From assembly GCA_004297845.1 (NCBI GenBank), contig SCSP01000153.1:1-40559 (forward strand): a stretch of 40,559 nucleotides of DNA, written 5' to 3'. The translations under genes and the position numbers were made by a program. The notes beneath the pieces were generated by a model. That model was given only the letters and a program-made list of their open reading frames with translations, had not been told where the DNA came from and searched no databases. The DNA is from Bacteroidota bacterium (lineage in GTDB: Bacteria > Bacteroidota > Bacteroidia > Palsa-948). Of the stretch, positions 25,605 through 34,727 are shown piece by piece; position 1 is the stretch's first letter, and every line of letters begins with the position of its first letter.

Positions 25605-27092
25605 TCAATGCCTGACAATTAATTTCCCTGTGCCAACACGGTTCTTTTCGCGGACATGAACAAAGTAGAGTCCCTCATGAATTCCGGTAACTGAAATAGT
25701 ATTTTTCCCCGTGGCAATATGTTGGGTGAGAACTATTCTTCCCAGTGCATCATAAATTTCAATCACAGAGGATTCTGTGGTGTTCACAATAAAATGGTCG
25801 GATGCGGGATTAGGGACAATAGAAAGAATTTCTTTTTTTGTTTCAATTTCATGCGTACTCACCACTACCTGAACTGTTCCGGTGGAGAGGTGGTTGGAAT
25901 CCGTCTTCAGTACATAAATATTCGGCTTGCCGGTGCCATAACTTTCGGTGGTGCCTACGATCACATACCCTTTGTCAAATGTTTGTTTGATCGAAAATGC
26001 ATTTTCAGTCTGTGCTCCCCCGTACCCTCTGTAATCCTGATAATAACCCCCTGCATCCGTCTTGTATAAAAACATGTTGTACTGACCAGCATTGTCATCG
26101 TGCCCCGTGAAAACATATCCTCCTTCCGCAGTCTGGCTCACCGAGGTGGCAATGCGGTTGTAGATGGCTGCGTCCCTGCGCGACCACAGGGTATCACCGA
26201 TCGAATTTATTTTCATCAGCCAGTTCTCATATTTATTCAGTGCAGAAAAACTTTTGGCAGCACAGATGACAATAAAACGTCCATCGGATGTCAGTTTACA
26301 TTCATTCCCTCTATCCTCTCCTGTACCTCCGTATGTTTTTGCCCATTTAAGATTCCCTGTGGAATCGCTTTTCAATAAATACACATCCTCTTCTCCTTGC
26401 CCGAAACTTTTTGTGTATCCGGCAACAAAATATCCTCCATCGGTGGTGGAGCATACAGAATTGCCGGCATCTTCCAAAGAGCCTCCGTAAGCAGAATCCC
26501 AAAGCAAAACTCCGGTTGGATCTATTTTAAGAAGATACACATCTCCGTTTCCGTTTCCGTAGCTGTACGTGCTGCCGCAGATTACAAAATCGCCCGCACT
26601 TGTTTGAATGATACTGTTTCCGAAATCCCAGTCTATTCCGCCATAGCTGTTCGACCATTCAAGTATTCCATTCTTATCTGTTTTGGCCAGATAAACATCG
26701 TACCCTCCAGTACCTTCGCTGTTGCTGTACCCCGTAATGGCAAATCCGGAATCCGGAGTTTGTATCACCGAGTTGCCTTTCTCAACTCCTGCACCGCCAA
26801 TGGCTTGCTGCCAGGCTACTTTTCCGGCTTTGGAGATATTGGTGAGATAAACATCCGTTTGTCCATTGCCGAATGCACTGGTGGAGCCTACTACCACATA
26901 TCCGCTGTCGAATGTTTGTATGACGCATTTCGCGTCATCGTATTTCTGCGTTCCGATTACCAGTTCAAAGTTAACTCCCTGTCCGGCAGAAAACAATGGC
27001 TGGTCAATCACAAACAAAACCGCAAGAAATCCAATGTAGGAAAAATTGCTACTTTCGGAAAGTGTCGGCTTAGGTTTGATAGATGAAATCAT
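25605..27092 (-). CDS. Beta-propeller-like repeat protein with T9SS type A sorting domain
   Basis: Recurrent GNSxIQTxDxGFxIxGxTxSxGxGxxDVYLxKxDxxGxxxWxxxYGG units; C-terminus SIVPNPASDHFIVNT...EGLYFVHVREKNRVGTGKLIVRH. Confidence 0.85.
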   Translation of the reverse strand: MISSIKPKPTLSESSNFSYIGFLAVLFVIDQPLFSAGQGVNFELVIGTQKYDDAKCVIQTFDSGYVVVGSTSAFGNGQTDVYLTNISKAGKVAWQQAIGGAGVEKGNSVIQTPDSGFAITGYSNSEGTGGYDVYLAKTDKNGILEWSNSYGGIDWDFGNSIIQTSAGDFVICGSTYSYGNGNGDVYLLKIDPTGVLLWDSAYGGSLEDAGNSVCSTTDGGYFVAGYTKSFGQGEEDVYLLKSDSTGNLKWAKTYGGTGEDRGNECKLTSDGRFIVICAAKSFSALNKYENWLMKINSIGDTLWSRRDAAIYNRIATSVSQTAEGGYVFTGHDDNAGQYNMFLYKTDAGGYYQDYRGYGGAQTENAFSIKQTFDKGYVIVGTTESYGTGKPNIYVLKTDSNHLSTGTVQVVVSTHEIETKKEILSIVPNPASDHFIVNTTESSVIEIYDALGRIVLTQHIATGKNTISVTGIHEGLYFVHVREKNRVGTGKLIVRH

Positions 27093-27151
27093 TGCCTCAA
27101 AGATATACAGAACTTTTGACTTTTAACTTTTTTCTCTTTTAACTTATCTAT

Positions 27152-27817
27152 ATGATCCACAAAGAAGGTATCCCCACCATCCTCCTCTCCCTTCTGTTCA
27201 TTGCCATTCTCAATGCCGCCATTCATTTTGCAGGGGGAAACGAGATCATAAAATGGATTGGCTACGGGTTTTCCGGACTGCTGATGATCGTTGTGCTGCA
27301 GTTCTTCCGCAACCCTTCACGCAATATTCCATTGAACATCAATCACATCCTTTCTCCCTGCGATGGAAGGGTTGTAGTGATAGAAGAAGTAATGGAGGAC
27401 GAATATTTTAAAGACAAGCGCATGCAGGTTTCCATCTTCATGTCACCCATCAATGTGCATGTGAACCGCTATCCGATGAGCGGAAAGGTGGCTTACTACA
27501 AATACCATCCCGGAAAATATTTAGTAGCATGGCACCCGAAGTCCTCCACAGAAAATGAAAGAACTACGGTTGTGGTTTCCCCCCTCTCCCCTGGAAGAGG
27601 GGATGTAAATGAGGTACTCTTCCGTCAGATTGCCGGTGCCCTCGCCCGCAGAATCGTTTTTTACGGCAAAGAGGGCGCATCTGTAAAACAAGGAGATCAA
27701 TGCGGTTTCATCAAATTTGGTTCACGCGTGGATATCTTTTTTCCAATCGGCACTAAACTCAGCGTGAAACTGCAGGATGTGGTGAAAGGGGGGATGAGTG
27801 TGATCGCAGAAATCTGA
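27152..27817 (+). CDS. psd: Phosphatidylserine decarboxylase family protein
   Basis: RNPSRNIP, SPCDGRVVVIEEV, FMSPINVHVNRYPMSGKV, FRQIAGALARRIV, GFIKFGSRVDIFFP (GS cleavage site). Confidence 0.93.
   Translation: MIHKEGIPTILLSLLFIAILNAAIHFAGGNEIIKWIGYGFSGLLMIVVLQFFRNPSRNIPLNINHILSPCDGRVVVIEEVMEDEYFKDKRMQVSIFMSPINVHVNRYPMSGKVAYYKYHPGKYLVAWHPKSSTENERTTVVVSPLSPGRGDVNEVLFRQIAGALARRIVFYGKEGASVKQGDQCGFIKFGSRVDIFFPIGTKLSVKLQDVVKGGMSVIAEI
27579..27608 (+). repeat. Partial palindromic element inside psd
   Basis: CCCCCCTCTCCCCTGGAAGAGGGGAT; stem CCCCTCT/AGAGGGG; encodes SPLSPGRGD. Confidence 0.6.
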
Positions 27818-27839
27818 TGCCCCTTAGATGAGCGCGACA

Positions 27840-27877
27840 GCCGAAGTGATGCGGAGCCTTTGCAGAGCCACTTCGGC
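27840..27877. repeat. Intergenic inverted repeat downstream of psd
   Basis: GCCGAAGTG...CACTTCGGC, 9-bp perfect arms around ~20 nt. Confidence 0.6.
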
Positions 27878-27995
27878 AGGAGTGCAGATGAGGTTGTTGG
27901 AATGTCCGCTTGATATCAACGTGAAGTCTCAATTTAACTTTATTTCTCCGTGTAACCCTGGTAGATACGAAGGAGCGCCTACGGCACTATCGGGA

Positions 27996-28565
27996 TCAGA
28001 CCCTTAGCAAGCCACGGAACGCCCTGGCGGCATAGTAAGATTCTGCACCGTTGTGACCTACGAAGACACGGCCGTAGCGGTAATCAGCACAGATGGCACC
28101 ACCGAGTTTTCTGATCTCAGAAGGTGTTTTCAGCCAGCTCGATGTTTTAACATCAAACTTTCCAAGTTTCTGCAGAGCCAGATATTGATCTTCCGTTAAA
28201 ATCTCAATGCCTAAGGCAGCAGCCATATCCATAGCGCTATCTTTCGGTTTATGCTCTTTCCTTTTCTCAAGAGCTTCACGGTCGTAACAAACACTTCTTC
28301 GGCCAATAGGACTTTCCGCTGAACAATCATAAAAAATGTATTCGCCCGTCTTTTTATCACGATCAACAACATCCGGTTCACCACCGGTTCTTTCCATTTC
28401 ATGAAGCGACCACAGTTTTTCTGTATTGGCTTCCAGTTTTGCCTGGACTTTAGCCCATTCAAGACCTTTATGGCGGTTCCCATTTTTCTCAAAACGGGCT
28501 TTTAATGCCCCGAGTAATTCTTCACGTTGTTTTGGCGGCAGGTTCTTTTTATCGCTCTTTGTCAT
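27996..28565 (-). CDS. DUF4256 domain-containing protein
   Basis: LWSLHEMERTGGEPDVV...YIFYDCSAESPIGRRSVCYDREALEKRKE...AAALGIEILTEDQYLALQKLGKFDVKTSSWLKTP.. as in DUF4256 proteins. Confidence 0.8.
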   Translation of the reverse strand: MTKSDKKNLPPKQREELLGALKARFEKNGNRHKGLEWAKVQAKLEANTEKLWSLHEMERTGGEPDVVDRDKKTGEYIFYDCSAESPIGRRSVCYDREALEKRKEHKPKDSAMDMAAALGIEILTEDQYLALQKLGKFDVKTSSWLKTPSEIRKLGGAICADYRYGRVFVGHNGAESYYAARAFRGLLRV

Positions 28566-28777
28566 AATGTGTTATTTTTTGTTTACAATATATTACAATT
28601 GATCGTCTGCCAACTCAAATTTTCATGCCACAAATCTACAATTTTCAGTTACTTCAGGCAAATAAGTTGGCTGGAAACTTTTAACGATTTTTAACAATAC
28701 ATTAGCACGGTTTTTTGTGTACCTTAGGGGCATAACAGGATATAACAGGAAGTAAAAACCAATTTAAAATAACACAC

Positions 28778-29098
28778 ATGAAAAACTTATTTTTATCGCT
28801 CGCGCTCACAGGGCTTGTAGGCGCAGCATCCATTAACACAGTTTCTGCATTCGCATCTGCGAAAATAATCGCAGGAGGAGGCGAAGAATGTAAGAAAGAC
28901 AAAAAATGCAAAAAGAAAAGCACTTGCTGTAAAGCAAAAACTGCAACCACAACTAATACCGAAAAAAAATCCTGCTCCAGCGAGAGTAGCAAAAAATGCT
29001 GCTCTTCCTCAAAGAATCAAGCAAAAGCCACCACCACCACCACTCCTGCAACTACGGGTATCAAAACTGATCCGAAGACGGTTGAGGTTGTAAAGTAA
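28778..29098 (+). CDS. Small secreted Cys/Lys/Ser-rich protein
   Basis: MKNLFLSLALTGLVGAASINTVSAFA signal peptide; CKKDKKCKKKSTCCK...SCSSESSKKCCSSSK. Confidence 0.65.
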   Translation: MKNLFLSLALTGLVGAASINTVSAFASAKIIAGGGEECKKDKKCKKKSTCCKAKTATTTNTEKKSCSSESSKKCCSSSKNQAKATTTTTPATTGIKTDPKTVEVVK

Positions 29099-29115
29099 TT
29101 TCTAACACTTAAATT

Positions 29116-29153
29116 TTAAAAACCGTTTGGGCTTTGCTGAACGGTTTTTTTTT
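29116..29153 (+). terminator. Rho-independent-like terminator
   Basis: AAACCGTT-TGGGCTTTGCTG-AACGGTTT followed by a T-run, 20 nt after the stop of 28778..29098. Confidence 0.8.
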
Positions 29154-29170
29154 GGTATTAGGAGGTTTTT

Positions 29171-29204
29171 CCCTCTCCTTTGGAGTGGAGATAGGGGGTG
29201 AGGT
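29171..29204 (-). repeat. Copy of GC-rich palindromic element abutting a stop codon
   Basis: CCCTCTCCTTTGGAGTGGAGATAGGGGGTGAGGT; reverse orientation of the core; ends directly before the stop codon (29205-29207) of the next gene. Confidence 0.65.
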
Positions 29205-29693
29205 CTAATGCAAATACTGCGACAATTTCAAATACTGCGCCAGCCCGTTCAGCACCAGTGACCAGATAATCACCGATAGGATCAAGATCAAAGCATTTCG
29301 CATTTTTTTTCTGTAAAAGTGATTTGTTACAATGGTCCCGAACGGAATGGAAATCACGGCAGGTGTGGTGATGGCCAATCCGATAAGCCCGAAACGCATT
29401 TTTATCCTCACAATGAACCTATTGCTGCGTGTAAATATTTTCTTAGGCGAATTTTGCCTTGCCGAACGCTTTTTGAATACTCCTTTTACCATTTTCCACC
29501 CGTACGAAATAGCCTGGCCCACAAATGTAAAAGCAATGATGCCGGTTATCCCTCCGCTGGTGGTGATGAGAAATGCGTCCCGGAAATTGAACCCGTAACG
29601 CTCCGCTTCAAATGGGGCCAGGACGAATTTTACGCTGGCAATGAGCGCAATTTCAAGTATCTTCAGAAGATAAATTACCTCTTCTTCATTCAT
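29205..29693 (-). CDS. Small integral membrane protein
   Basis: 162 aa with several hydrophobic helices; adjacent to upp on the same strand. Confidence 0.6.
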   Translation of the reverse strand: MNEEEVIYLLKILEIALIASVKFVLAPFEAERYGFNFRDAFLITTSGGITGIIAFTFVGQAISYGWKMVKGVFKKRSARQNSPKKIFTRSNRFIVRIKMRFGLIGLAITTPAVISIPFGTIVTNHFYRKKMRNALILILSVIIWSLVLNGLAQYLKLSQYLH

Positions 29694-29696
29694 AAA

Positions 29697-30344
29697 TTAA
29701 AGTTTGTTTCCGAAGGCAAGATCTCCTGCATCGCCCAGTCCGGGTACAATGTACGCTTTGGAAGTGAGTTCTTCATCAATGGCGCATACCCATAGAATAA
29801 CATTGTTCGGCAAATGCTTTTTTACGTATTCAACACCTTCGGAACTTGCCAGCAGCGATGCAATATGTATTTTTTTCGGAATTCCGTTTCGTTTCAGCGC
29901 TTTGAACACCAGTTCTATCGATTGCCCCGAAGCAAGCATCGGATCGCAGAGGATGAGAGCTTTATCGTTCAGGTCCGGGCAGGCCATGTATTCAACCTGC
30001 ACTTCAAAAGTTCCGTCCGGATGATGTTTGCGGTAGGCAGAGATAAACGCATTTTCAGCTTTGTCAAAAATGTTCAGCATGCCCCGGTGAAAAGGAAGCC
30101 CCGCTCTGAGTATGGTGGCAATCACCGGTTGTTGTTTTAGTACCGATGCGTTAGCTACGCCCAGCGGAGTAGTTATTTCTTTTTTCTCCCACTCTAATTT
30201 TTTACTTATCTCATAGGCGCATATTTCCCCTGCTCGTTCCAGGTTCCTCCGAAAGCGCATACTGTCTTTCTGTATTTCTTCATCCCTCATCTCAGCAATG
30301 AACTGATTGAGTATCGAATTTTCTTTTCCTAATTCAAATATCAT
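29697..30344 (-). CDS. upp: Uracil phosphoribosyltransferase
   Basis: ILRAGLPFHRGML, CDPMLASGQSIELVFKALK, PGLGDAGDLAFG. Confidence 0.9.
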   Translation of the reverse strand: MIFELGKENSILNQFIAEMRDEEIQKDSMRFRRNLERAGEICAYEISKKLEWEKKEITTPLGVANASVLKQQPVIATILRAGLPFHRGMLNIFDKAENAFISAYRKHHPDGTFEVQVEYMACPDLNDKALILCDPMLASGQSIELVFKALKRNGIPKKIHIASLLASSEGVEYVKKHLPNNVILWVCAIDEELTSKAYIVPGLGDAGDLAFGNKL

Positions 30345-30487
30345 AGTATTGCTTTACTGCTGTATTGTTTTATTGTTGGCAATATTTTTAGCTATTTACT
30401 GTTTATTTGGTCGTTTTTTGTCGATTGCCGATTGCCGATTGTTTCTCTGCTGTTAATTGTGTACTGTGTATTGCCTACTGTCTACTG

Positions 30488-31405
30488 CTATTTTATTTCC
30501 TTTATCCATTTAATAATCTTCGGCAAATTATTCTTCCTTATTTGTAAATATACATATTCCTCCGAGCCGAATCCTTTGTAAAAGCGCGCAAGACCCGGGA
30601 GGTTGGAGCCTTCAAAATCCAGGATCATTTTGCTCCCTGCATACTCTTGTATGAACTTGTCAATCAGATAAAACATGGCACCGGTTTTTTTTGCCTGCTG
30701 GTCCGTGGCGGAGAACAGAAAAATTGATCGGTTGCCTTTAATAAGCCATACAACTCCCGCACAAAGTTTTCCTTCTGAAAAGGCACCCCACACTTGGGCA
30801 AATCCTTTCTGAATGCAGGTGTTTATCAGACGGAGCAGTATATTGTAGTTTTTATCTGTAAGATTATTTATTTTTTTTCCTGTATTTTTCCGGAAGATGC
30901 TGATCAATTCAGCAGGGGGGATCTCTTTCCGAAGTTTAATACTGTACTTCACCGCTTTCTTTATGTTCCGTCTTGTATCTTCTGAGAATTTTTTTCGAAG
31001 CCATTCGTAAGACGAATCAAGAGAAAGTTCAATATTAATATTCTTCTTGACCTGAAATCCTGAAAGCTCAAACGTATTGTATATGTTGAGATTTATTTCC
31101 AGAAATTTATAGCGTGAAGGAATGGCATTAAGAAATTCTTCAACTTTTTGCCGGGATGTTTTTTCTTTAGAGAAAATCCCGAGTTGTTGTGTGAAATAAG
31201 GGGGATACAAATACTCTATTCCGTATTTTTTCCTTGTGGTCAGAGGCATTACAGATTTATAATCGTCCTCTACAAGTGCTTCCCAATTCGGGCAAACAAC
31301 ATCTAAGTACCAGGAATAAGCATATATGAGTGAGTTTTGTGAATGCTCAATACACTCATCCCATTTTTTTTTATTGATCCGTGAATGACTTATATGACCT
31401 ATCAT
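30488..31405 (-). CDS. GNAT/FemAB-like acyl- or aminoacyltransferase
   Basis: Pattern IYAYSWYLDVVCPNWEALVEDDY...MPLTTRKKYGIEYLYPPYFTQQLGIF...LDFEGSNLPGLARFYKGFG typical of FemAB/GNAT-like proteins in Bacteroidota. Confidence 0.65.
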   Translation of the reverse strand: MIGHISHSRINKKKWDECIEHSQNSLIYAYSWYLDVVCPNWEALVEDDYKSVMPLTTRKKYGIEYLYPPYFTQQLGIFSKEKTSRQKVEEFLNAIPSRYKFLEINLNIYNTFELSGFQVKKNINIELSLDSSYEWLRKKFSEDTRRNIKKAVKYSIKLRKEIPPAELISIFRKNTGKKINNLTDKNYNILLRLINTCIQKGFAQVWGAFSEGKLCAGVVWLIKGNRSIFLFSATDQQAKKTGAMFYLIDKFIQEYAGSKMILDFEGSNLPGLARFYKGFGSEEYVYLQIRKNNLPKIIKWIKEIK

Positions 31406-31485
31406 CTGGCTGCAAGTTTAATCATTTGCCCGAAAGTCTTAATCCATTCGTGGTAATGAGGCACACGACAAATTTAACATCAGGT

Positions 31486-32358
31486 CTATTTTCCAGATAA
31501 AGAAGAAATGTTATTTATTTTATCGCTGATGGATTGGTATAGTCCCAATCTATATAAAACAGATTTAGCAATTTCTTTGACAAAAATCATAAAACTAAAA
31601 TATTTAAAACTTTTCGCGTTGTTTTCCAAAATATCTTTTTTAATGATCTCATAGGTGTCCCTGATAGGTATAATAAGATATTGAATATTATTTATACTGG
31701 TTTTATGAATAAGCTGAGAATCGTCAAACATTTTTTCTAAGGAATGAAAATCCATAACATAGCCGGGTAATTTTTCATAGAGGTGGTATTTTTTATATTT
31801 CAGTTCCCTCATCTCATTGATATATTTCAGTTTTTTCCCTCTCATTTTTCTATACGGAACTTTTTGTTGCTCTTCTACGTAATGAACAAATGTAAAGGCA
31901 TCATGAATGCCAAGGTGTATGAGCAGCGCTTTTGCCTTTTGTTCGTACATAAATGCGAAAGGAGAATCTTTTCCGAACGAGCTATTATTGTCCAGATCAC
32001 AGAGATATTTCTGATGATGTCCCCAAACTGCAAAAGAATGTAAAGGGTTTTGAGTGCGCTTAAACTCCGGATGTTTCAGAGCTTCTGTAGCCAGTAAACC
32101 TGTTAAAGGCAAGGTGTTTTTTATATCAAATGTTTGTCCCGATTTTAAGAAGAAATTATAAGCAGGTATAAGAATAGTTCCTGTTTGCCCTACTTTATTA
32201 ATAAAGGAGTTAATAAATTGAATGGCATTAAATTCCTCTTCGTTTTTTTTAGCTGAAAAGATAAGTTTGGTTATATCGGAAGAGATAACCAGCACATCTC
32301 CTTCTTGAATAGGGAGATGTTCGGCAATGTTTTTATATGAAATGTAAGATTCATTCAT
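31486..32358 (-). CDS. AAC(3) family N-acetyltransferase-like protein
   Basis: LPIQEGDVLVISSDIT...GTILIPAYNF...RTQNPLHSFAVWG...SPFAFMYEQKAKALLIHLGIHDAFTFVHYVEEQQKVPYR matches the AAC(3)/YokD pattern. Confidence 0.8.
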   Translation of the reverse strand: MNESYISYKNIAEHLPIQEGDVLVISSDITKLIFSAKKNEEEFNAIQFINSFINKVGQTGTILIPAYNFFLKSGQTFDIKNTLPLTGLLATEALKHPEFKRTQNPLHSFAVWGHHQKYLCDLDNNSSFGKDSPFAFMYEQKAKALLIHLGIHDAFTFVHYVEEQQKVPYRKMRGKKLKYINEMRELKYKKYHLYEKLPGYVMDFHSLEKMFDDSQLIHKTSINNIQYLIIPIRDTYEIIKKDILENNAKSFKYFSFMIFVKEIAKSVLYRLGLYQSISDKINNISSLSGK

Positions 32359-32846
32359 TCCTGCACATTTTTTATCATTTTCCGGAATTGGATGGCTTCG
32401 CGGACATAACCATGTTTGTTCCAGAAACGCAATGCCTGTTCATTGTGAATGACCGCATGAAGCTCTATGGAACTCACTTCTTTAAGTTTGAGCCAGGTTT
32501 CTAATTCTTCTGCTAATTTTTTACCTATGCCTTTTTTCTGAAACTCTGGCATAACGAATAGGTATTGAATATTTCCGGTTTTATTCTTGCCAATATGATC
32601 TTCTGAAAAACGAATGCTGGCAAATGCAAATCCTACTACTTTGTTACCGCTTACTCCCACTGCTAAACAACTTATCCTGTTCAAGGCAGGTTTTACAGAT
32701 TCCATCCATAATGTTGCTCCTCCCGGAGCCAGAGGCATTAATAAACCATGACGGGAAAAATGCAAATACATCTGCTCGAACAGATGTTTTACTTCTTCCA
32801 TTTCCCGGACATCTGATGGCGCTAATTGCTTAAAGGAAAGTGACAT
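32355..32846 (-). CDS. GNAT family N-acetyltransferase
   Basis: IQYLFVMPEFQKKGIGKKLAEELETWLK...LRFWNKHGYV; 4-bp overlap with 31486..32358. Confidence 0.85.
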   Translation of the reverse strand: MSLSFKQLAPSDVREMEEVKHLFEQMYLHFSRHGLLMPLAPGGATLWMESVKPALNRISCLAVGVSGNKVVGFAFASIRFSEDHIGKNKTGNIQYLFVMPEFQKKGIGKKLAEELETWLKLKEVSSIELHAVIHNEQALRFWNKHGYVREAIQFRKMIKNVQE

Positions 32847-32850
32847 TTGG

Positions 32851-33129
32851 TTATTTTATATTTGCTGCAAATACTTTTACCAGTTCTTTAACGCGGGAAA
32901 ATTCAGGGGCTTCAAAAAGGAGCTCAAAATCAATCGATACATTAAACTTTTTTTCCATCGCTGTCACCAGGTTAACAAAAGACATAGAATCCAGCAAGCC
33001 GGTTTTCAACAGGTCATAGTCAGGATGAATAGTTGATTTATCCATCCCAAGCATATTCAATCTGCTATGAAGTAAAAAAATGATATGATCATATATTTGC
33101 CTCTCTTTATCCTTCATATTTAAACTCAT
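32851..33129 (-). CDS. Acyl/peptidyl carrier protein
   Basis: YDLLKTGLLDSMSFVNLVTAMEKKFNVSIDFELLFEAPEFSRV; the Ser of LDSM is the presumed phosphopantetheine site. Confidence 0.85.
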   Translation of the reverse strand: MSLNMKDKERQIYDHIIFLLHSRLNMLGMDKSTIHPDYDLLKTGLLDSMSFVNLVTAMEKKFNVSIDFELLFEAPEFSRVKELVKVFAANIK

Positions 33130-34720
33130 TTGTAAGGCGTTGCCGGTCTATTTTTCCATTACTATTCAAGGGCATTCCATCTAAAAAAAATATTTTATCC
33201 GGGATCATGTATTTAGGCAGTTTGATCATGCACTCTTTTATAATATCAGCTTCGCTAATCGTGGAATCTTTTTGCCTGACAACAAACGACAGTATTTTAT
33301 CAGCTGTTCCATCCGGATTATTTTGTGTTATAGTTGCAATCATATCTGTTGTTGCTGCAATACGAATTACATAATCAATTTCTCCCAACTCAACTCTATA
33401 TCCTTTTATTTTAACCTGGGAATCCTTTCTGCCTAAGTAGTAAATAATATTATTTTGATTGCTGGTAACAAGGTCTCCGGTTTTATACCAGGTATTTTCT
33501 CCTTGCCCTTGAATTTTAATAAAAATATCATTTTGGTTCGGTACAGAGGAGAAGTATTTTGATATTACCTGCGTACCCCGAATACATAATTCCCCTTTTT
33601 CTCCGGTTGCAACCGGTTTATTTAATTCATCCAATATGCAAAATTCCTGAGTCTCAAAAATGGTACCTATGGGAACGATTCCGTTTAAACAATGATTCGT
33701 TTCCGAATCTTTTTTCCATTCGTAATGAGTGATGGAGATAGTGCCTTCCGTTGGTCCGTAGAAATTGATCAGTGTTGAATTAGGCGCTGCCGATTGCCAT
33801 TCCTGCGCAATTCTTTCCGGCAGAACTTCTCCGCAAAACATACTGTATTTTAACAAAGGGAAAGTATTGGATTTGAGCAATCTCATCTTTGATAAAAGGA
33901 CTGCAACAGAAGGAACAGAAAACCAACTGGTGATTTTTTTTTCTTTTATAAACTTGGCGATTGTTACAGTAGAAGTATCATTTGAAACACATAGACACGC
34001 ACCGGACATCCAGCATAAAAATAAATCCTGAACACTCAGATCAAAAGTGAGTTCCGAGATTTGAAAAAAACGATCTGTTTTATCAAAATGATATTTTGTA
34101 CTCAGGTAGTTTAAAAATGAACTGACATTCTTATTCGTAATGGCTACTCCTTTAGGTACGCCCGTGCTGCCGGAGGTAAATAACAGGTAGGCAATTGAAT
34201 CACCATCAACTGAAGGCAGTTCGATAGGTTCGTTGCCAGGCACAGGGGATGTCAGCATAATAAATTGATGCCGGGGATATTTTTTTTTTAGAGGTGCGCT
34301 GTTATGCTTATCGGGCATCAAAAAACATTTATCAGACGAAATTGTTTTGAGACATTCTTCCAGATATTCGATGCATTCCTCTCCGACTATGATAGTTTTA
34401 ACCTGAGATAACTCAATCATGGAAAGTGTACGTAAAACCGGAAAATTTTTATTAAAAGGTACGTATCCTTTTCCTGAAAGTAAAATGCCTAATATTCCCG
34501 AATATGCAGTAATACTTCTATCCGCCAATATTCCGATTAATTTGTCTTCGGAAGAAGATCGCTTTTTTATACAATTTGAAATTCCACCGGCTATTTTATA
34601 CAAATCGTTATAGGTGTATGAAACATTTTTTACATCCAGTGCAGTACGATCGGAGAAATTATTCCAGGAGTGAATAAAAGCGTCTATCAATAATTTGATT
34701 GTTTTATTTATGATCGGCAT
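33107..34720 (-). CDS. Amino-acid adenylation / D-alanyl-carrier ligase-like AMP-binding enzyme
   Basis: AYLLFTSGSTGVPKGVAITNKNV, NFYGPTEGTISITHYEW, WYKTGDLV, GRKDSQVKIKGYRVELGEID, NSNGKIDRQRL; overlaps the ACP start by 23 bp. Confidence 0.9.
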   Translation of the reverse strand: MPIINKTIKLLIDAFIHSWNNFSDRTALDVKNVSYTYNDLYKIAGGISNCIKKRSSSEDKLIGILADRSITAYSGILGILLSGKGYVPFNKNFPVLRTLSMIELSQVKTIIVGEECIEYLEECLKTISSDKCFLMPDKHNSAPLKKKYPRHQFIMLTSPVPGNEPIELPSVDGDSIAYLLFTSGSTGVPKGVAITNKNVSSFLNYLSTKYHFDKTDRFFQISELTFDLSVQDLFLCWMSGACLCVSNDTSTVTIAKFIKEKKITSWFSVPSVAVLLSKMRLLKSNTFPLLKYSMFCGEVLPERIAQEWQSAAPNSTLINFYGPTEGTISITHYEWKKDSETNHCLNGIVPIGTIFETQEFCILDELNKPVATGEKGELCIRGTQVISKYFSSVPNQNDIFIKIQGQGENTWYKTGDLVTSNQNNIIYYLGRKDSQVKIKGYRVELGEIDYVIRIAATTDMIATITQNNPDGTADKILSFVVRQKDSTISEADIIKECMIKLPKYMIPDKIFFLDGMPLNSNGKIDRQRLTNEFKYEG

Positions 34721-34727
34721 ATAAAAC

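Noticed and set aside
31486-32358. Aminoglycoside resistance gene (AAC(3))
   Set aside because: Family resemblance only; context with ACP/adenylation/GNAT/wecB genes argues for a glycan or metabolite acyltransferase.
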